Below are positions 32,945 through 43,668 of a stretch of DNA of 64,000 bases, piece after piece. The notes beneath the pieces were generated by a model that did not search any database, was not told the origin of the DNA, and saw only the letters and a list, made by a program, of their open reading frames with translations. Numbering within the stretch: the first letter of the stretch is position 1; the number at the start of each line of letters is the position of its first letter. The translations under genes and the position numbers were made by a program. Source of the stretch: an uncultured Bacteroidales bacterium (GTDB lineage Bacteria > Bacteroidota > Bacteroidia > Bacteroidales > Bacteroidaceae). Location: assembly GCA_902798615.1 (NCBI GenBank), contig CADBXL010000010.1, positions 1-64,000 on the forward strand, written 5' to 3'.

Positions 32945-35305
32945 ATGAAGAAATCTATTATGTCTTTAGTGTTGTTGCTCATCGCTACCTGCGGATGGGC
33001 ACAGAAAGTGTGGGAAACCCCAACATCATTCTTTGCTAAATCTCCTTATTTTGACATTAAGGTCTGCAAAGTGGAACTCATGGATAAGGAGACAGTATTG
33101 CATCTCGATGTTATGAGTCAAGGTGGTAAGTTCCAGTTTGTGAAAGAGACCTATCTGAAGACTCCAGACGGTAAGCAATATCTTGTTACAAGCAGTAAGG
33201 CTACACAGGAGAACGAAACGGATTTACCGTTGAGCAAGTGGTATGATGTTACTGATACTCACACATATTTCGCACTTCATTTTGAGCCGTTGCCTGCGGA
33301 TGTGGAGCGTTTCCATTTGATAGAAGGACCTTGGCCTGAAGCGTTCAGGATATGGAACATAACGGAAGGAAAGGCAAAGGATATGTCTGAGCTTTTCAAC
33401 TCAAACTGGCGTGATGAGCAGACTGGCGACTGGGTGCTCGGTCTTTATGCTGATAATGCCGTTTATGATAGCAAGGTGTGGAAGTATGAAGAGAAAAGTG
33501 ACAATAAGGTGGTGCTGACTAACGGTCAGAACAAGACTACTATCAATATTGGCAAGGAGAGGGACGGTAAGCGTCAGTTCACCATCAACGGACAGAAACT
33601 TTCTCTTTCAAGTTTCGGCTCTGTTCTTCCTGCATATCCAACGGCTGATAACACAGCTTTCAGCACAGAACTTGTAAATGCTGAGGCTACAATCGTTGGC
33701 TGGGTCAAGGATTTTCCAAAGGATATTTCTGATAAGAAAATTACGTTGTCTGCAAGTGCAACTAACTTGGTGACTGCTGAGCCAATGAATGTGACTGTAC
33801 CTGCATCTGATGAAATGGGACAGTTCACGATGACCGTGAAACTGAATGGAGCTCAGAGCGTTACGTTCGGAGAAATGGTAGAGAATAGCAGGATATTCGC
33901 GAAGGAACTTGTACTGGAGCCAGGAAAGAAATACTATATGGTTCATGACTGGAAGAATGGCAGTTTCCTGTTCATGGGTGAGAATGCAAGATTGGAGAAT
34001 GAGCTTACATCAAACGTATGCAATTACGAAAACAATGGATTGGGAAGGATGAAAGTCGATGAGGCTGCGGCTTTCAAGGATGAGTGTATGGTTAACTACG
34101 ACAAAGCCATCAAAGGTCTGAATGAGATCGTTGCAAAGAATCCTAATATCAGTAAGCGTTATCGTGATTATATGAACGAGAAAATCAGGATTGCTGCTGC
34201 TTCAAATATTCAGGATTTGATGAATGTTTTCAGAGGCATACTACCTGATGATATTGCCAGCGTTTCTGGTAAATTGGGTGCTTTCAATCCTGCAATGCCT
34301 ATGTCTCTTGTTTCTGATTTCGGGAATTATCAGTATATGAGAGTCGTAACACATAACATGAAAACTAAGGAAAAGTACAACGAGAAGCCTGAAGTATATT
34401 TCTCTTTTGAAGAAAAGGGTATGCTCAAGCTTAGTGATAGCGATAGGGAACTGCTGAAGAAATGGCAGCAAAAGAGAAAGGTGAGGAAGGAAAAGGAGCT
34501 TTCCGTACATAACCAGGAGCAGTATAAGGCTCTGATGGATGAACTCGAAAATATATGTGCTGAGAGTGAGATAGATGCGTTTGTAAAAAGAGACGATGTA
34601 AAGAAAGTATATGACGGGTGGGCACCAAAACCACTTCAGGTTACGGCAAATGTCATTGACTCTTTGCATAATGAGCAGATTATGCGTGACTATTGTCGTG
34701 CCTATCTGCTTGGCGTGGAACTTGTTCACACCAAGGGACTTAGAATAGAAAGTGCAAATGCTGTAAATGACATCAAGGATGGTTATCTCAGACAACAGAT
34801 TGTTGACCTGAAAAATCATTATGAAGAATTGGCAAGGCAGAATGAGGAGATTGTAAAGAAGGTTATTGCCCCTTCGTCAAATGTGGAAGGACTGACTGAC
34901 GGCAAGGCTATTATCGACAAGATTATTGAGCCTTACAAGGGTAAGATTGTGTATATGGATATCTGGGGCACATGGTGTCAGCCATGTATCAATGCCATAA
35001 AGTCTTCACCGGCCTTGAAGGAGGCTGTGAAGGATTATGATATAGTGTATGTATATTTTGCAGGTAAGTCAGAGGAGAAGGCATGGAAAGGCTGTATTGC
35101 AGAACTCGGTCTTACAAGGCCAAACTATGTTCACTACAATCTTCCTCGGAATCAGCAGGATGCCGTGTTTAAGTACCTGAATCTTGACGGTTTCCCATTC
35201 TATGTTCTCTTTGACAAGCAGGGCAATATGGAAAAGCTTGACCGTGGGCATATCGGAAATGTTGAGGGCTTCAAGAAAAAGATTGAAGAACTTAGTAAGA
35301 AGTAG
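32945..35305 (+). CDS. Secreted TlpA-like thioredoxin-fold protein (CQPC)
   Basis: 786 residues with signal peptide MKKSIMSLVLLLIATCGWAQ. After VWETPTSFF a beta-rich region contains FEPLP (about 117-121), DNAVYDSKVWKYEEKSDN and GKRQFTINGQKLSLSSFGSV. A helical middle region follows, then a linker VEGLTDGKAIIDKIIEPYKG and a thioredoxin domain with MDIWGTWCQPC (Cys about 678 and 681) and cis-Pro in DGFPFY. The cysteine in the signal peptide (IATCGWA) is not an obvious lipobox. Tandem paralogue of the next gene. The oxidoreductase substrate is unknown. Confidence 0.87.
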   Translation: MKKSIMSLVLLLIATCGWAQKVWETPTSFFAKSPYFDIKVCKVELMDKETVLHLDVMSQGGKFQFVKETYLKTPDGKQYLVTSSKATQENETDLPLSKWYDVTDTHTYFALHFEPLPADVERFHLIEGPWPEAFRIWNITEGKAKDMSELFNSNWRDEQTGDWVLGLYADNAVYDSKVWKYEEKSDNKVVLTNGQNKTTINIGKERDGKRQFTINGQKLSLSSFGSVLPAYPTADNTAFSTELVNAEATIVGWVKDFPKDISDKKITLSASATNLVTAEPMNVTVPASDEMGQFTMTVKLNGAQSVTFGEMVENSRIFAKELVLEPGKKYYMVHDWKNGSFLFMGENARLENELTSNVCNYENNGLGRMKVDEAAAFKDECMVNYDKAIKGLNEIVAKNPNISKRYRDYMNEKIRIAAASNIQDLMNVFRGILPDDIASVSGKLGAFNPAMPMSLVSDFGNYQYMRVVTHNMKTKEKYNEKPEVYFSFEEKGMLKLSDSDRELLKKWQQKRKVRKEKELSVHNQEQYKALMDELENICAESEIDAFVKRDDVKKVYDGWAPKPLQVTANVIDSLHNEQIMRDYCRAYLLGVELVHTKGLRIESANAVNDIKDGYLRQQIVDLKNHYEELARQNEEIVKKVIAPSSNVEGLTDGKAIIDKIIEPYKGKIVYMDIWGTWCQPCINAIKSSPALKEAVKDYDIVYVYFAGKSEEKAWKGCIAELGLTRPNYVHYNLPRNQQDAVFKYLNLDGFPFYVLFDKQGNMEKLDRGHIGNVEGFKKKIEELSKK

Positions 35306-35331
35306 GGATTAGGGTTTAGAGTTTAGAGTTT

Positions 35332-35368
35332 AGGGTTTAGAGGTAATTCGTAATTACTTCTAAACCCT
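35332..35368. repeat. 17-bp hairpin between the tandem TlpA genes
   Basis: AGGGTTTAGAGGTAATT pairs with AATTACTTCTAAACCCT (one mismatch, 3-nt loop). It is preceded by TTTAGAG/TTTAGGG tandem units, like the tract near 15860-15890. Confidence 0.75.
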
Positions 35369-35394
35369 AAAACTAACTTATAAAACTGGAAAAT

Positions 35395-37773
35395 ATGAAA
35401 CAGACATTTCTTTCATTATTGTTGTTGCTCATCGCTACCTGCGGATGGGCTCAGAAAGTGTGGGAAAACCCAACGTCACTCTTTTTTTATAGTGATTATT
35501 TCGACATAAAGGTCAGTAAGGTGGAATTATCAGAAAAGGAGACTGTTCTACATCTCATTTACGAATCCCGATATGGAATTAAATTCAGTTTCGCCAAGGC
35601 AACATATCTGAAAACTCCTGACGGTAAGCAATATCGTGTTACAAGTGGTAAAGCTACAAACGCGGAGGAAAAAGATATGCCTGTGGGAGAAATGTATTGG
35701 CCTGACACTCTTAGTATAAAATTCGCTCTCCACTTTGAACCATTACCTGCAAATGTAGAATGTTTCCATCTCATTGAAGGTAAGGGGCAGAATGCGTTTA
35801 GAATATTTAATATTACAGAAGGAAAGCCAGCAGACATGTCTGAGCTTTTCAACTCCAACTGGCGTAATGACAAGACGGGCGATTGGATGCTTGGCCTTTA
35901 TGCCGATAATGCCGTGTATGATAGCAAGGTTTGGAAGTATGAGAGTAAGGACGATAAGAATATTGTGCTGACTGACGGTCAGGAAAAAGTGACTATTGAG
36001 GTTGGTAAGGAGAAGGCAGGCAAACGCCAGTTTATAATCAACGGACAGAAGGTCACGCTATCAAGTTTCGGCTCTGTGCTTCCTGCCTATCCTACTGCTG
36101 ACAATACGGCATTCAGCACAGAGTATAAGGATGGTGAGGCTGTGATTTCTGGTTGGATAAAGGATTTGCCAAGGGATATCTACGAAGGTAAAATAAGTAT
36201 TACAGCCAAATCTGCGAACTTTGTTACTGGTGTGCCTCTGAATGCTAATACAACAACTGACGAATTAGGTCGGTTCACGATGACTGTCAAGTTGAATGGT
36301 GCACAGACAGTTAGATTCACAGAGGCAGGTGATTTCGCTTCCCTTCTCTTTGCAAAAGATATTGTGTTAGAACCAGGAAAGCACTACTACATGGTTCACG
36401 ATTGGAAGAACGGATGTTGCCTCTTTATGGGTGAGAATGCAAGATTGCAGAATGAGCTTGCTTCAAATCCATGTGATATAGAGACGAATCCGTTTTGGCA
36501 ATTACACGGGTATGATAAAATGATGACAGAGTTCAAGGAAAGGTCTCTTGCTAACTATGATAAAGCCACGAACCAGTTGAATGATATTATAGCCAAGAAT
36601 CCTAATATCAGTAGGCGTTATCGTGACTATGTAAATGAGAGAAACAGAATTGTGGCTGCATCTGAAATACAGGACTTGATGAATGATAAGAATGGTACGT
36701 TGACAGATGAATTTGTAAGTGCCATAAACAAAATAACTGTTTTCAATCCTACTGTGCCTATTTCTCTTGCTCCTGGTTTTGGTCAATATCAGTATTTAAG
36801 AAACTTCTCCTGTGAAAGAGGTATCAGACAAGAGTTTGGTCAGACACCGAAAATGTATCTGTCATTAGAGCAGAAGGGAATGATTAAATATAGTGATAGC
36901 GAACATGATTTCCTAAAGAGGTGGCAGCAAAGGGAAAAGCGCAACGATGAGAAGCCAGTCGGTCTTCGTGGTCAGAAATTATTGGCTTTCATGCATGAAT
37001 TGGACGAGATATGTACAAAAAGCGAGATACAGGAGTTTGTCGATAAGGAAAACATAAAGAAGGTTTATGATGAATTTGTGTTAAATCCTTATTTGTCAAA
37101 ATGTCGTGCTATAGATTCCCTCTCAAATGCCCAGATTATGCGTGACTATGGTCGTGCCGTTTGGCTTTGTCATGAACTTGCTGATTGTAAAAAGCTGAAA
37201 GAAGGAGCATCATCTGTTATCAACGAAATCAAGAATGATTATTTCAGGCAGCAGGTTATTAATCAGAGAGATTACTATGCGGAGTTGGTGAGGCAGAATG
37301 AGGAGGCTGTGAAGAAGGTTATTGCTCCTGCATCAAACGTTGAGGGATTGACCGATGGTAAGGCTATTATCGACAAGATCGTTGAGCCATACAAGGGTAA
37401 GATTGTGTATATGGATGTATGGGGCACATGGTGTAAGCCATGCATAGAGGATATCAAGGCATCACCAAAACTGAAGGAATCTGTTAAGGATTATGATATA
37501 GTCTATCTCTATTTTCACATCGGAGGAGATATGGAAGAATCACCGGATGTATGGAAAGGTGCTATTGCTGAATTAGGTCTTACAAAGCCAAATTATGTTC
37601 ATTACCTCATTCCTCGTCCACAGCAGAAGATGGTGACTGACTATCTCAAGGTTGAGGGTTATCCTTCTTATTACCTCTTCGACAAGCAGGGCAATATGGA
37701 AAAGCTTGACCGTGGACACATGGGAAATATTGAGGGCTTCAAGAAGAAGATTGAAGAGCTTAGCAAGAAATAA
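35395..37773 (+). CDS. Secreted TlpA-like thioredoxin-fold protein (CKPC)
   Basis: 792 residues, a close tandem paralogue of the preceding gene across its whole length. The signal peptide ends IATCGWAQ, then VWENPTSLFF, LHFEPLPANVECFHLIEG, SSFGSVLPAYPTADNTAFST, VEGLTDGKAIIDKIVEPYKG and a thioredoxin domain with MDVWGTWCKPC (Cys about 680 and 683). The 89-nt gap has no clear promoter, so both are probably co-transcribed. The domain after the CxxC differs mainly in loops, and the dipeptide between the cysteines is KP rather than QP. Confidence 0.87.
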   Translation: MKQTFLSLLLLLIATCGWAQKVWENPTSLFFYSDYFDIKVSKVELSEKETVLHLIYESRYGIKFSFAKATYLKTPDGKQYRVTSGKATNAEEKDMPVGEMYWPDTLSIKFALHFEPLPANVECFHLIEGKGQNAFRIFNITEGKPADMSELFNSNWRNDKTGDWMLGLYADNAVYDSKVWKYESKDDKNIVLTDGQEKVTIEVGKEKAGKRQFIINGQKVTLSSFGSVLPAYPTADNTAFSTEYKDGEAVISGWIKDLPRDIYEGKISITAKSANFVTGVPLNANTTTDELGRFTMTVKLNGAQTVRFTEAGDFASLLFAKDIVLEPGKHYYMVHDWKNGCCLFMGENARLQNELASNPCDIETNPFWQLHGYDKMMTEFKERSLANYDKATNQLNDIIAKNPNISRRYRDYVNERNRIVAASEIQDLMNDKNGTLTDEFVSAINKITVFNPTVPISLAPGFGQYQYLRNFSCERGIRQEFGQTPKMYLSLEQKGMIKYSDSEHDFLKRWQQREKRNDEKPVGLRGQKLLAFMHELDEICTKSEIQEFVDKENIKKVYDEFVLNPYLSKCRAIDSLSNAQIMRDYGRAVWLCHELADCKKLKEGASSVINEIKNDYFRQQVINQRDYYAELVRQNEEAVKKVIAPASNVEGLTDGKAIIDKIVEPYKGKIVYMDVWGTWCKPCIEDIKASPKLKESVKDYDIVYLYFHIGGDMEESPDVWKGAIAELGLTKPNYVHYLIPRPQQKMVTDYLKVEGYPSYYLFDKQGNMEKLDRGHMGNIEGFKKKIEELSKK

Positions 37774-37843
37774 AATCACGATCCCTTCCCCTTGTCCCCA
37801 TCCTCGTGAAGGGGTAGGGGTGAGGTGTATAAAACATATAAAA

Positions 37844-37884
37844 GCCGCTCGTAGGTTATCCGTTATGGGGTTCCTATGAGCGGC
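37844..37884 (+). terminator. Hairpin GCCGCTC...GAGCGGC, copy 2
   Basis: Same stem as 32687-32726, 70 nt after the second TlpA gene and likewise preceded by a GC-rich R2-type repeat (37781-37826). The rest of the 37774-38076 gap contains TTGGAGCTGAATTGGAC tandem units (37990-38046). Confidence 0.65.
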
Positions 37885-37989
37885 AATCTTTATGTTATTA
37901 TGGGGTAGTATATGGCTATTAGAGAAATATGAGTTCGCTCTAAAAGGCGAAAACAAGACATAAGCAACTACATTGCAAATCCAATACAT

Positions 37990-38046
37990 CTCCAATTCCC
38001 TATTGGACTTGGATTGGAGCTGAATTGGACTTGAATTGGAGCTGCA
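37990..38046. repeat. Tandem repeat with units near TTGGACTTGAATTGGAGCTG
   Basis: Two to three imperfect 21-22-bp units, with a TCCAAT/ATTGGA inverted pair at the left end; it lies downstream of the APH-RapZ gene. Confidence 0.6.
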
Positions 38047-38076
38047 ACAATGTTACATCGAAAAAACATTTTTTGT

Positions 38077-39639
38077 CTATGCTTTTAGAACGGATGAAAT
38101 GTTCTGTTCCCTATGCGTTATCCTAACCTCTACCCCGAACTTCTTGTGGATATGCTCTGCAAGATGCTGGGCACTATACACGGAGCGGTGCTGACCGCCT
38201 GTGCATCCGAATGAGAACATAAGACTGGTGAAGCCTCGCTGGATATAACGTGCTACGTGGGCATCGGCAAGCTTGTAAACGGAATCGAGGAAGGTGAGGA
38301 TTTCTCCGTCATCTTCAAGGAAACGGATTACAGGCTCATCTAATCCCGTCAGTTTCTTGTAAGGCTCGTAACGTCCCGGGTTGTGCGTGCTTCGGCAATC
38401 GAACACATATCCGCCGCCGTTACCGCTGTCATCCTCTGGAATGCCTTTGTGGAAAGAGAAACTGAACACTTTTACCACCAAAGGACCCTTGCCGTCGTAT
38501 TTAGAGAACGTGGCAGGACCATCCTGCGGATTTGCCTCATACACGTTCTTGTCGGTGGTCTTGTAGCCGTCGGCACGAACGGAAACCTCTTCCTTTGCAG
38601 GGGCAAACTGTGGCAGTTCTGTCAGCTTTGTCAGAATCTCAAGCAGGTAAGGGTAGGGGAATGCCTCCGGATGCTTGAGCAGCGAGCGGAGGTTATCCAT
38701 TGCCGGAGGAATGCTGTCGATGAAATGCTGCTTTCTCTCGAAATATCCTCTGAAACCATAGGCTCCAAGCACCTGAAGCGTGCGGAAGAGCACGAACAGA
38801 CTCAGGCGGTTGACGAAGTGGCGCTCATTAGGAACCTCGGTATAGTTCTTCAGAGAGTTGTAATACTCATAGATCAGCTGACGGCGCAGCTTGTCAGGAT
38901 ATTTTGCCGAAGCCTGCCAAAGGAACGATGCAAGGTCGTAGTAGAAAGGACCGCGACGGCCTCCCTGGAAGTCGATGAAATAAGGATTCCCGTCCTCGTC
39001 AAGCATGATGTTGCGAGCCTGGAAGTCGCGATAGAGGAAACAACAGGAAGAAGACTCAGGCACGTTGCTATCCTCATTGCCGTGAACGAGGTCGTTGGCA
39101 AAGCGACGGAACGCAGCCTCAAGTTTCAGCTCATGGAAGTCGAGTCCTGTGGCTTTCAGGAAGCAATACTTGAAGTAGTTGAGGTCGAAGAGAACGCTGT
39201 CAACATCCATCTCCGCCTGTGGGTAGCATTGTGAGAAATCCAGTCCTCTGGCACCGCGGATCTGCATGTTTGGCAACTCGCGGATAGCCTTCATGAGCAG
39301 TTCCTTCTCCTGAAGGTTGTATCGACCACCTGCCTCACGACCGCCCTTTATGGCATCATAGAGGGATGTATTGCCAAGATCCGACTGTAGATAGCGCATC
39401 TCGTCATCGCTAACTGCGTGGATATGAGGAACAGGCAACTGTCTCTTCTCGAAATGACGCGCGAGATAGATAAAAGCGTGGTTCTCTTCCCTTGAGGTGC
39501 CTATAACGCCAATCACGGACACCCCCTGGGCATCCGTGAAACGGTAGTATATCCTATTGCTTCCAGCACCTGGAAGCTGTTCGATATGGGCAGGCTCAGC
39601 ACCTGCCCATGTCTTGTATAGTTCTTTTAGAAGATGCAT
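38077..39639 (-). CDS. Sugar-kinase-like phosphotransferase fused to RapZ C-terminal domain
   Basis: 520 residues, cytoplasmic. The N-terminal two thirds is an aminoglycoside-phosphotransferase-fold kinase with GSNRIYYRF, catalytic-loop FLYRDFQARNIM (about 206-217) and Mg-binding FIDFQGGRRGPFYYDLAS, closest in pattern to AmgK-type amino-sugar kinases. The C-terminal part (about 390-515) is the RapZ C-domain: VKVFSFSFHKGIP, VFDCRSTHNPGR and LMFSFGCTGGQHRSVYSAQH. In Escherichia coli RapZ this domain binds glucosamine-6-phosphate and regulates glmS RNA. The fusion suggests a kinase whose activity or output is linked to amino-sugar levels. No MurU-type partner is adjacent. Confidence 0.85.
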   Translation of the reverse strand: MHLLKELYKTWAGAEPAHIEQLPGAGSNRIYYRFTDAQGVSVIGVIGTSREENHAFIYLARHFEKRQLPVPHIHAVSDDEMRYLQSDLGNTSLYDAIKGGREAGGRYNLQEKELLMKAIRELPNMQIRGARGLDFSQCYPQAEMDVDSVLFDLNYFKYCFLKATGLDFHELKLEAAFRRFANDLVHGNEDSNVPESSSCCFLYRDFQARNIMLDEDGNPYFIDFQGGRRGPFYYDLASFLWQASAKYPDKLRRQLIYEYYNSLKNYTEVPNERHFVNRLSLFVLFRTLQVLGAYGFRGYFERKQHFIDSIPPAMDNLRSLLKHPEAFPYPYLLEILTKLTELPQFAPAKEEVSVRADGYKTTDKNVYEANPQDGPATFSKYDGKGPLVVKVFSFSFHKGIPEDDSGNGGGYVFDCRSTHNPGRYEPYKKLTGLDEPVIRFLEDDGEILTFLDSVYKLADAHVARYIQRGFTSLMFSFGCTGGQHRSVYSAQHLAEHIHKKFGVEVRITHREQNISSVLKA

Positions 39640-39645
39640 AATAAA

Positions 39646-39710
39646 GGCCTACCCAGTCCCTCCCGAAGGGAGGGCTCCTCCCCCCTTACCCCCTCAAGGG
39701 GGAGTGGATA
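39646..39710 (+). repeat. R1/R2 composite GC-rich repeat
   Basis: GGCCTACCCAGTCCCTCCCG then AAGGGAGGGCTCCTCCCCCC and TTACCCCCTCAAGGGGGAG. It sits in the upstream region of the APH-RapZ gene. Confidence 0.7.
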
Positions 39711-39757
39711 GTATTTATGTTTTAATGTTCCTTCAATTCCTTGCTGCCATCCTTTGA

Positions 39758-39838
39758 TGATTAGAAATACTAATCACTCCCCCTGTGGGGGTGAGGGGGG
39801 CAGCTCCCTCCCTATGGGGGAGGGCAGGGGGAGAGGTC
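39758..39838 (+). repeat. R2 repeat abutting the groEL stop codon
   Basis: GATTAGAAATACTAATCACT, CCCCCTGTGGGGGTGAGGGG and CTCCCTCCCTATGGGGGAGG, the same plan as 29409-29492. It ends directly at the groEL stop. Confidence 0.8.
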
Positions 39839-41889
<2,051 letters not shown>

Positions 41890-41926
41890 TACATTCTACA
41901 TTACACTTTACTCTTTACACTTTACA
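41890..41926. repeat. Right flank of the four-helix-bundle cassette
   Basis: TTACATTCTACATTACACTT then TACTCTTTACACTTTAC mirrors the left flank at 41486-41516 and fills the space between the cassette and groES. Confidence 0.6.
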
Positions 41927-42196
41927 CTATCCCAAAATCGCAATCACGTCGCTCTGACGCATTACGATAAACTTCTCGCCCTTATACTCGATCTCCTGAC
42001 CGGCATACTTGCCGTAGAGTACGTTGTCACCAACCTTGAGTACCATCTCCTCGTCCTTTGTGCCGTTACCTACAGCAGCTACGGTGCCCTGAAGAGGCTT
42101 CTCCTTTGCTGTGTCTGGAATGATGATACCACCGATCTTCTCTTCTGCCGGTGCTGGAGTAATCAGCACGCGGTCTGCTAATGGTTTAATGTTCAT
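41927..42196 (-). CDS. groS: Co-chaperonin GroES (Hsp10)
   Basis: 89 residues, [20 protein letters not shown] with the mobile loop [20 protein letters not shown], then [19 protein letters not shown] and a typical C-terminal [11 protein letters not shown]. It caps the GroEL cavity. It is the first gene of the operon. Upstream at about 42300-42330 a TTGACATTTTTTGC stretch followed by GACATTTG is a plausible but non-canonical promoter. Confidence 0.97.
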   Translation of the reverse strand: MNIKPLADRVLITPAPAEEKIGGIIIPDTAKEKPLQGTVAAVGNGTKDEEMVLKVGDNVLYGKYAGQEIEYKGEKFIVMRQSDVIAILG

Positions 42197-42334
42197 TGTC
42201 TTAATGATTTTATGTTGTTATTATTATTGTTTTAGCGTAGAGGTCTATGGAATATAGACTCGCGTTGTTATGATGCTCTTAGCGAAAAACGTGCCAAATG
42301 TCATAAATGCAAAAAATGTCAATATTTAATGACA

Positions 42335-42368
42335 AAAATGTCAGTCGGGAACTCACGACTGACATTTT
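42335..42368 (-). terminator. 13-bp hairpin terminator upstream of groES
   Basis: AAAATGTCAGTCG and CGACTGACATTTT are perfect arms with an 8-nt loop, followed by a short T run on the minus strand. It probably ends the operon at 42569-48563. The 42197-42568 gap also contains TAATGGTATTA tandem units (42450-42520) and an R3 stretch (42535-42567). Confidence 0.75.
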
Positions 42369-42449
42369 GGCGTTTGTCTTTCTCTTTTTCTCCGATATGG
42401 AAATATTGTAGTTCCGTTGAAAATCCAAATAAAACACCAAAATCTTACC

Positions 42450-42520
42450 ATTAAATTACCTTAATAATACAATAGTTTATGGTATTATAATGGTAATATA
42501 ATGGTATTATAATGGTATTT
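42450..42520. repeat. AT-rich tandem repeat with inverted half-units
   Basis: TACCATTAAATTACC at the left and GGTATTATAATGGTAATATA with ATGGTATTATAATGG at the right: tandem 11-bp-like units with inverted counterparts, the same plan as the CCATCGATTCT repeat at 54959. Confidence 0.6.
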
Positions 42521-42568
42521 ACATGGGAGGAAGAGCGGATTTACAACGGATTTATAACGGACTTGTAA

Positions 42569-43666
42569 CTAATCTTTCACCTTGTCGTAAACATCATCAG
42601 TTACAGGTTCAAGCCATTCGTTTGAGGCACCTTCCTGCACGTCCTTATGATAAGTGAGGTGCTGAAACCATGAATCCTTGGCTGCTCCGTGCCAGTGTTT
42701 TACTTCAGCAGGAACGGCGATTATTGTGCCCGGAGTCATCTCGACAGCTTCCTTGCCCCATTCCTGATACCATCCGCGACCTGAAACGCAAATCAGCACC
42801 TGAACCTGCTTGTGGTGGATATGCCAGTTGTTGCGGCAGCGAGGCTCGAAGGTTACGTTAGCCATTCCGCCCTCCATCTGAGCCAGATAGCTGTTGCCTG
42901 TGAAATACTTGGCGTATGCGGTGTTAGGCTCGCCCTTAGGCCATACGGAGAAATCAACAGTTTGCACAGGCGTGTGAGTGCCGCCAAGAATTGCGGCTAA
43001 GGCGCCACGCAGTCTTTCTGCCTCTGCCATACCTATGTTCTTTTCGAGCAAGGCAGGCATTTCCTTGAGAGCTTCGTCGGAAACGCCCATGTTTCTTGCC
43101 CCAGACACATGAGCTTGCAGTTGTGGCTCGCAGCCGGGTAGGGCAGAGATGGCACTTACCGTCACTACCTCACGGTCGGCAAAGGAAAGGTTGTTACGGG
43201 CGAAGATATCGCCGAAGAGATGCGCCTTCAGATAGTAGTCGGTTTGAGGAGCGAAGGTGTAGGTGAACGGTTTGCTTCCGCAGAGTTTTGTCTGTACCTC
43301 AGTACCCTGTTTAAGGGCATCGTACTCCTTTGGCAGAGGGGCAGCCTCGTTACCTTCATCAGTTCGGAGTCCTGCTTCTGCACGTTCCTTTATTACCTGC
43401 TGCAATATGCCGAGAGCGTTGAGCGAGCGCGGAAAGCCTGTGTAGGCATAGAGATGTGAAAGAGCCTCCTTTGCCTCGCTCACGGTAAGGCCATTGTCTA
43501 ATCCTTTGTTAAGGGATGCTCTGAGCTGTTCGAGATTACCCTTAGCCTCGTTGGCAGCTATTGCCACGAGAGCCTGCTGTTTAGTTGTTAGTGCCATATT
43601 CTGTCCTTTTGTTTGTAGCGACATCATGAATAATGCCGCAGCAAGCAGAATTGTTATTTTCTTCAT
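42569..43666 (-). CDS. Secreted carboxymuconolactone decarboxylase-cupin fusion
   Basis: 365 residues with a signal peptide ending TKGQ. Two carboxymuconolactone-decarboxylase/AhpD-like repeats (about 25-110 and 130-225; AYTGFPRSLNALGIL and ISALPGCEPQLQAHV) are followed by a cupin (about 255-350) with NNWHIHHKQVQVLICVSGRG and IIAVPAEVKHWHGA, whose histidines would bind metal. Last gene of a tightly packed operon, 2 nt from the amidohydrolase. The role is probably detoxification of reactive or aromatic compounds in the periplasm; the substrate is unknown. The second CMD repeat has a single Cys, so peroxidase chemistry is doubtful. Confidence 0.87.
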   Translation of the reverse strand: MKKITILLAAALFMMSLQTKGQNMALTTKQQALVAIAANEAKGNLEQLRASLNKGLDNGLTVSEAKEALSHLYAYTGFPRSLNALGILQQVIKERAEAGLRTDEGNEAAPLPKEYDALKQGTEVQTKLCGSKPFTYTFAPQTDYYLKAHLFGDIFARNNLSFADREVVTVSAISALPGCEPQLQAHVSGARNMGVSDEALKEMPALLEKNIGMAEAERLRGALAAILGGTHTPVQTVDFSVWPKGEPNTAYAKYFTGNSYLAQMEGGMANVTFEPRCRNNWHIHHKQVQVLICVSGRGWYQEWGKEAVEMTPGTIIAVPAEVKHWHGAAKDSWFQHLTYHKDVQEGASNEWLEPVTDDVYDKVKD

Positions 43667-43668
43667 AT

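Noticed and set aside
38383-39234. Plus-strand 283-residue open frame
   Set aside because: Antisense shadow of the APH-RapZ gene, rich in Val/Glu runs typical of reverse-frame translation.
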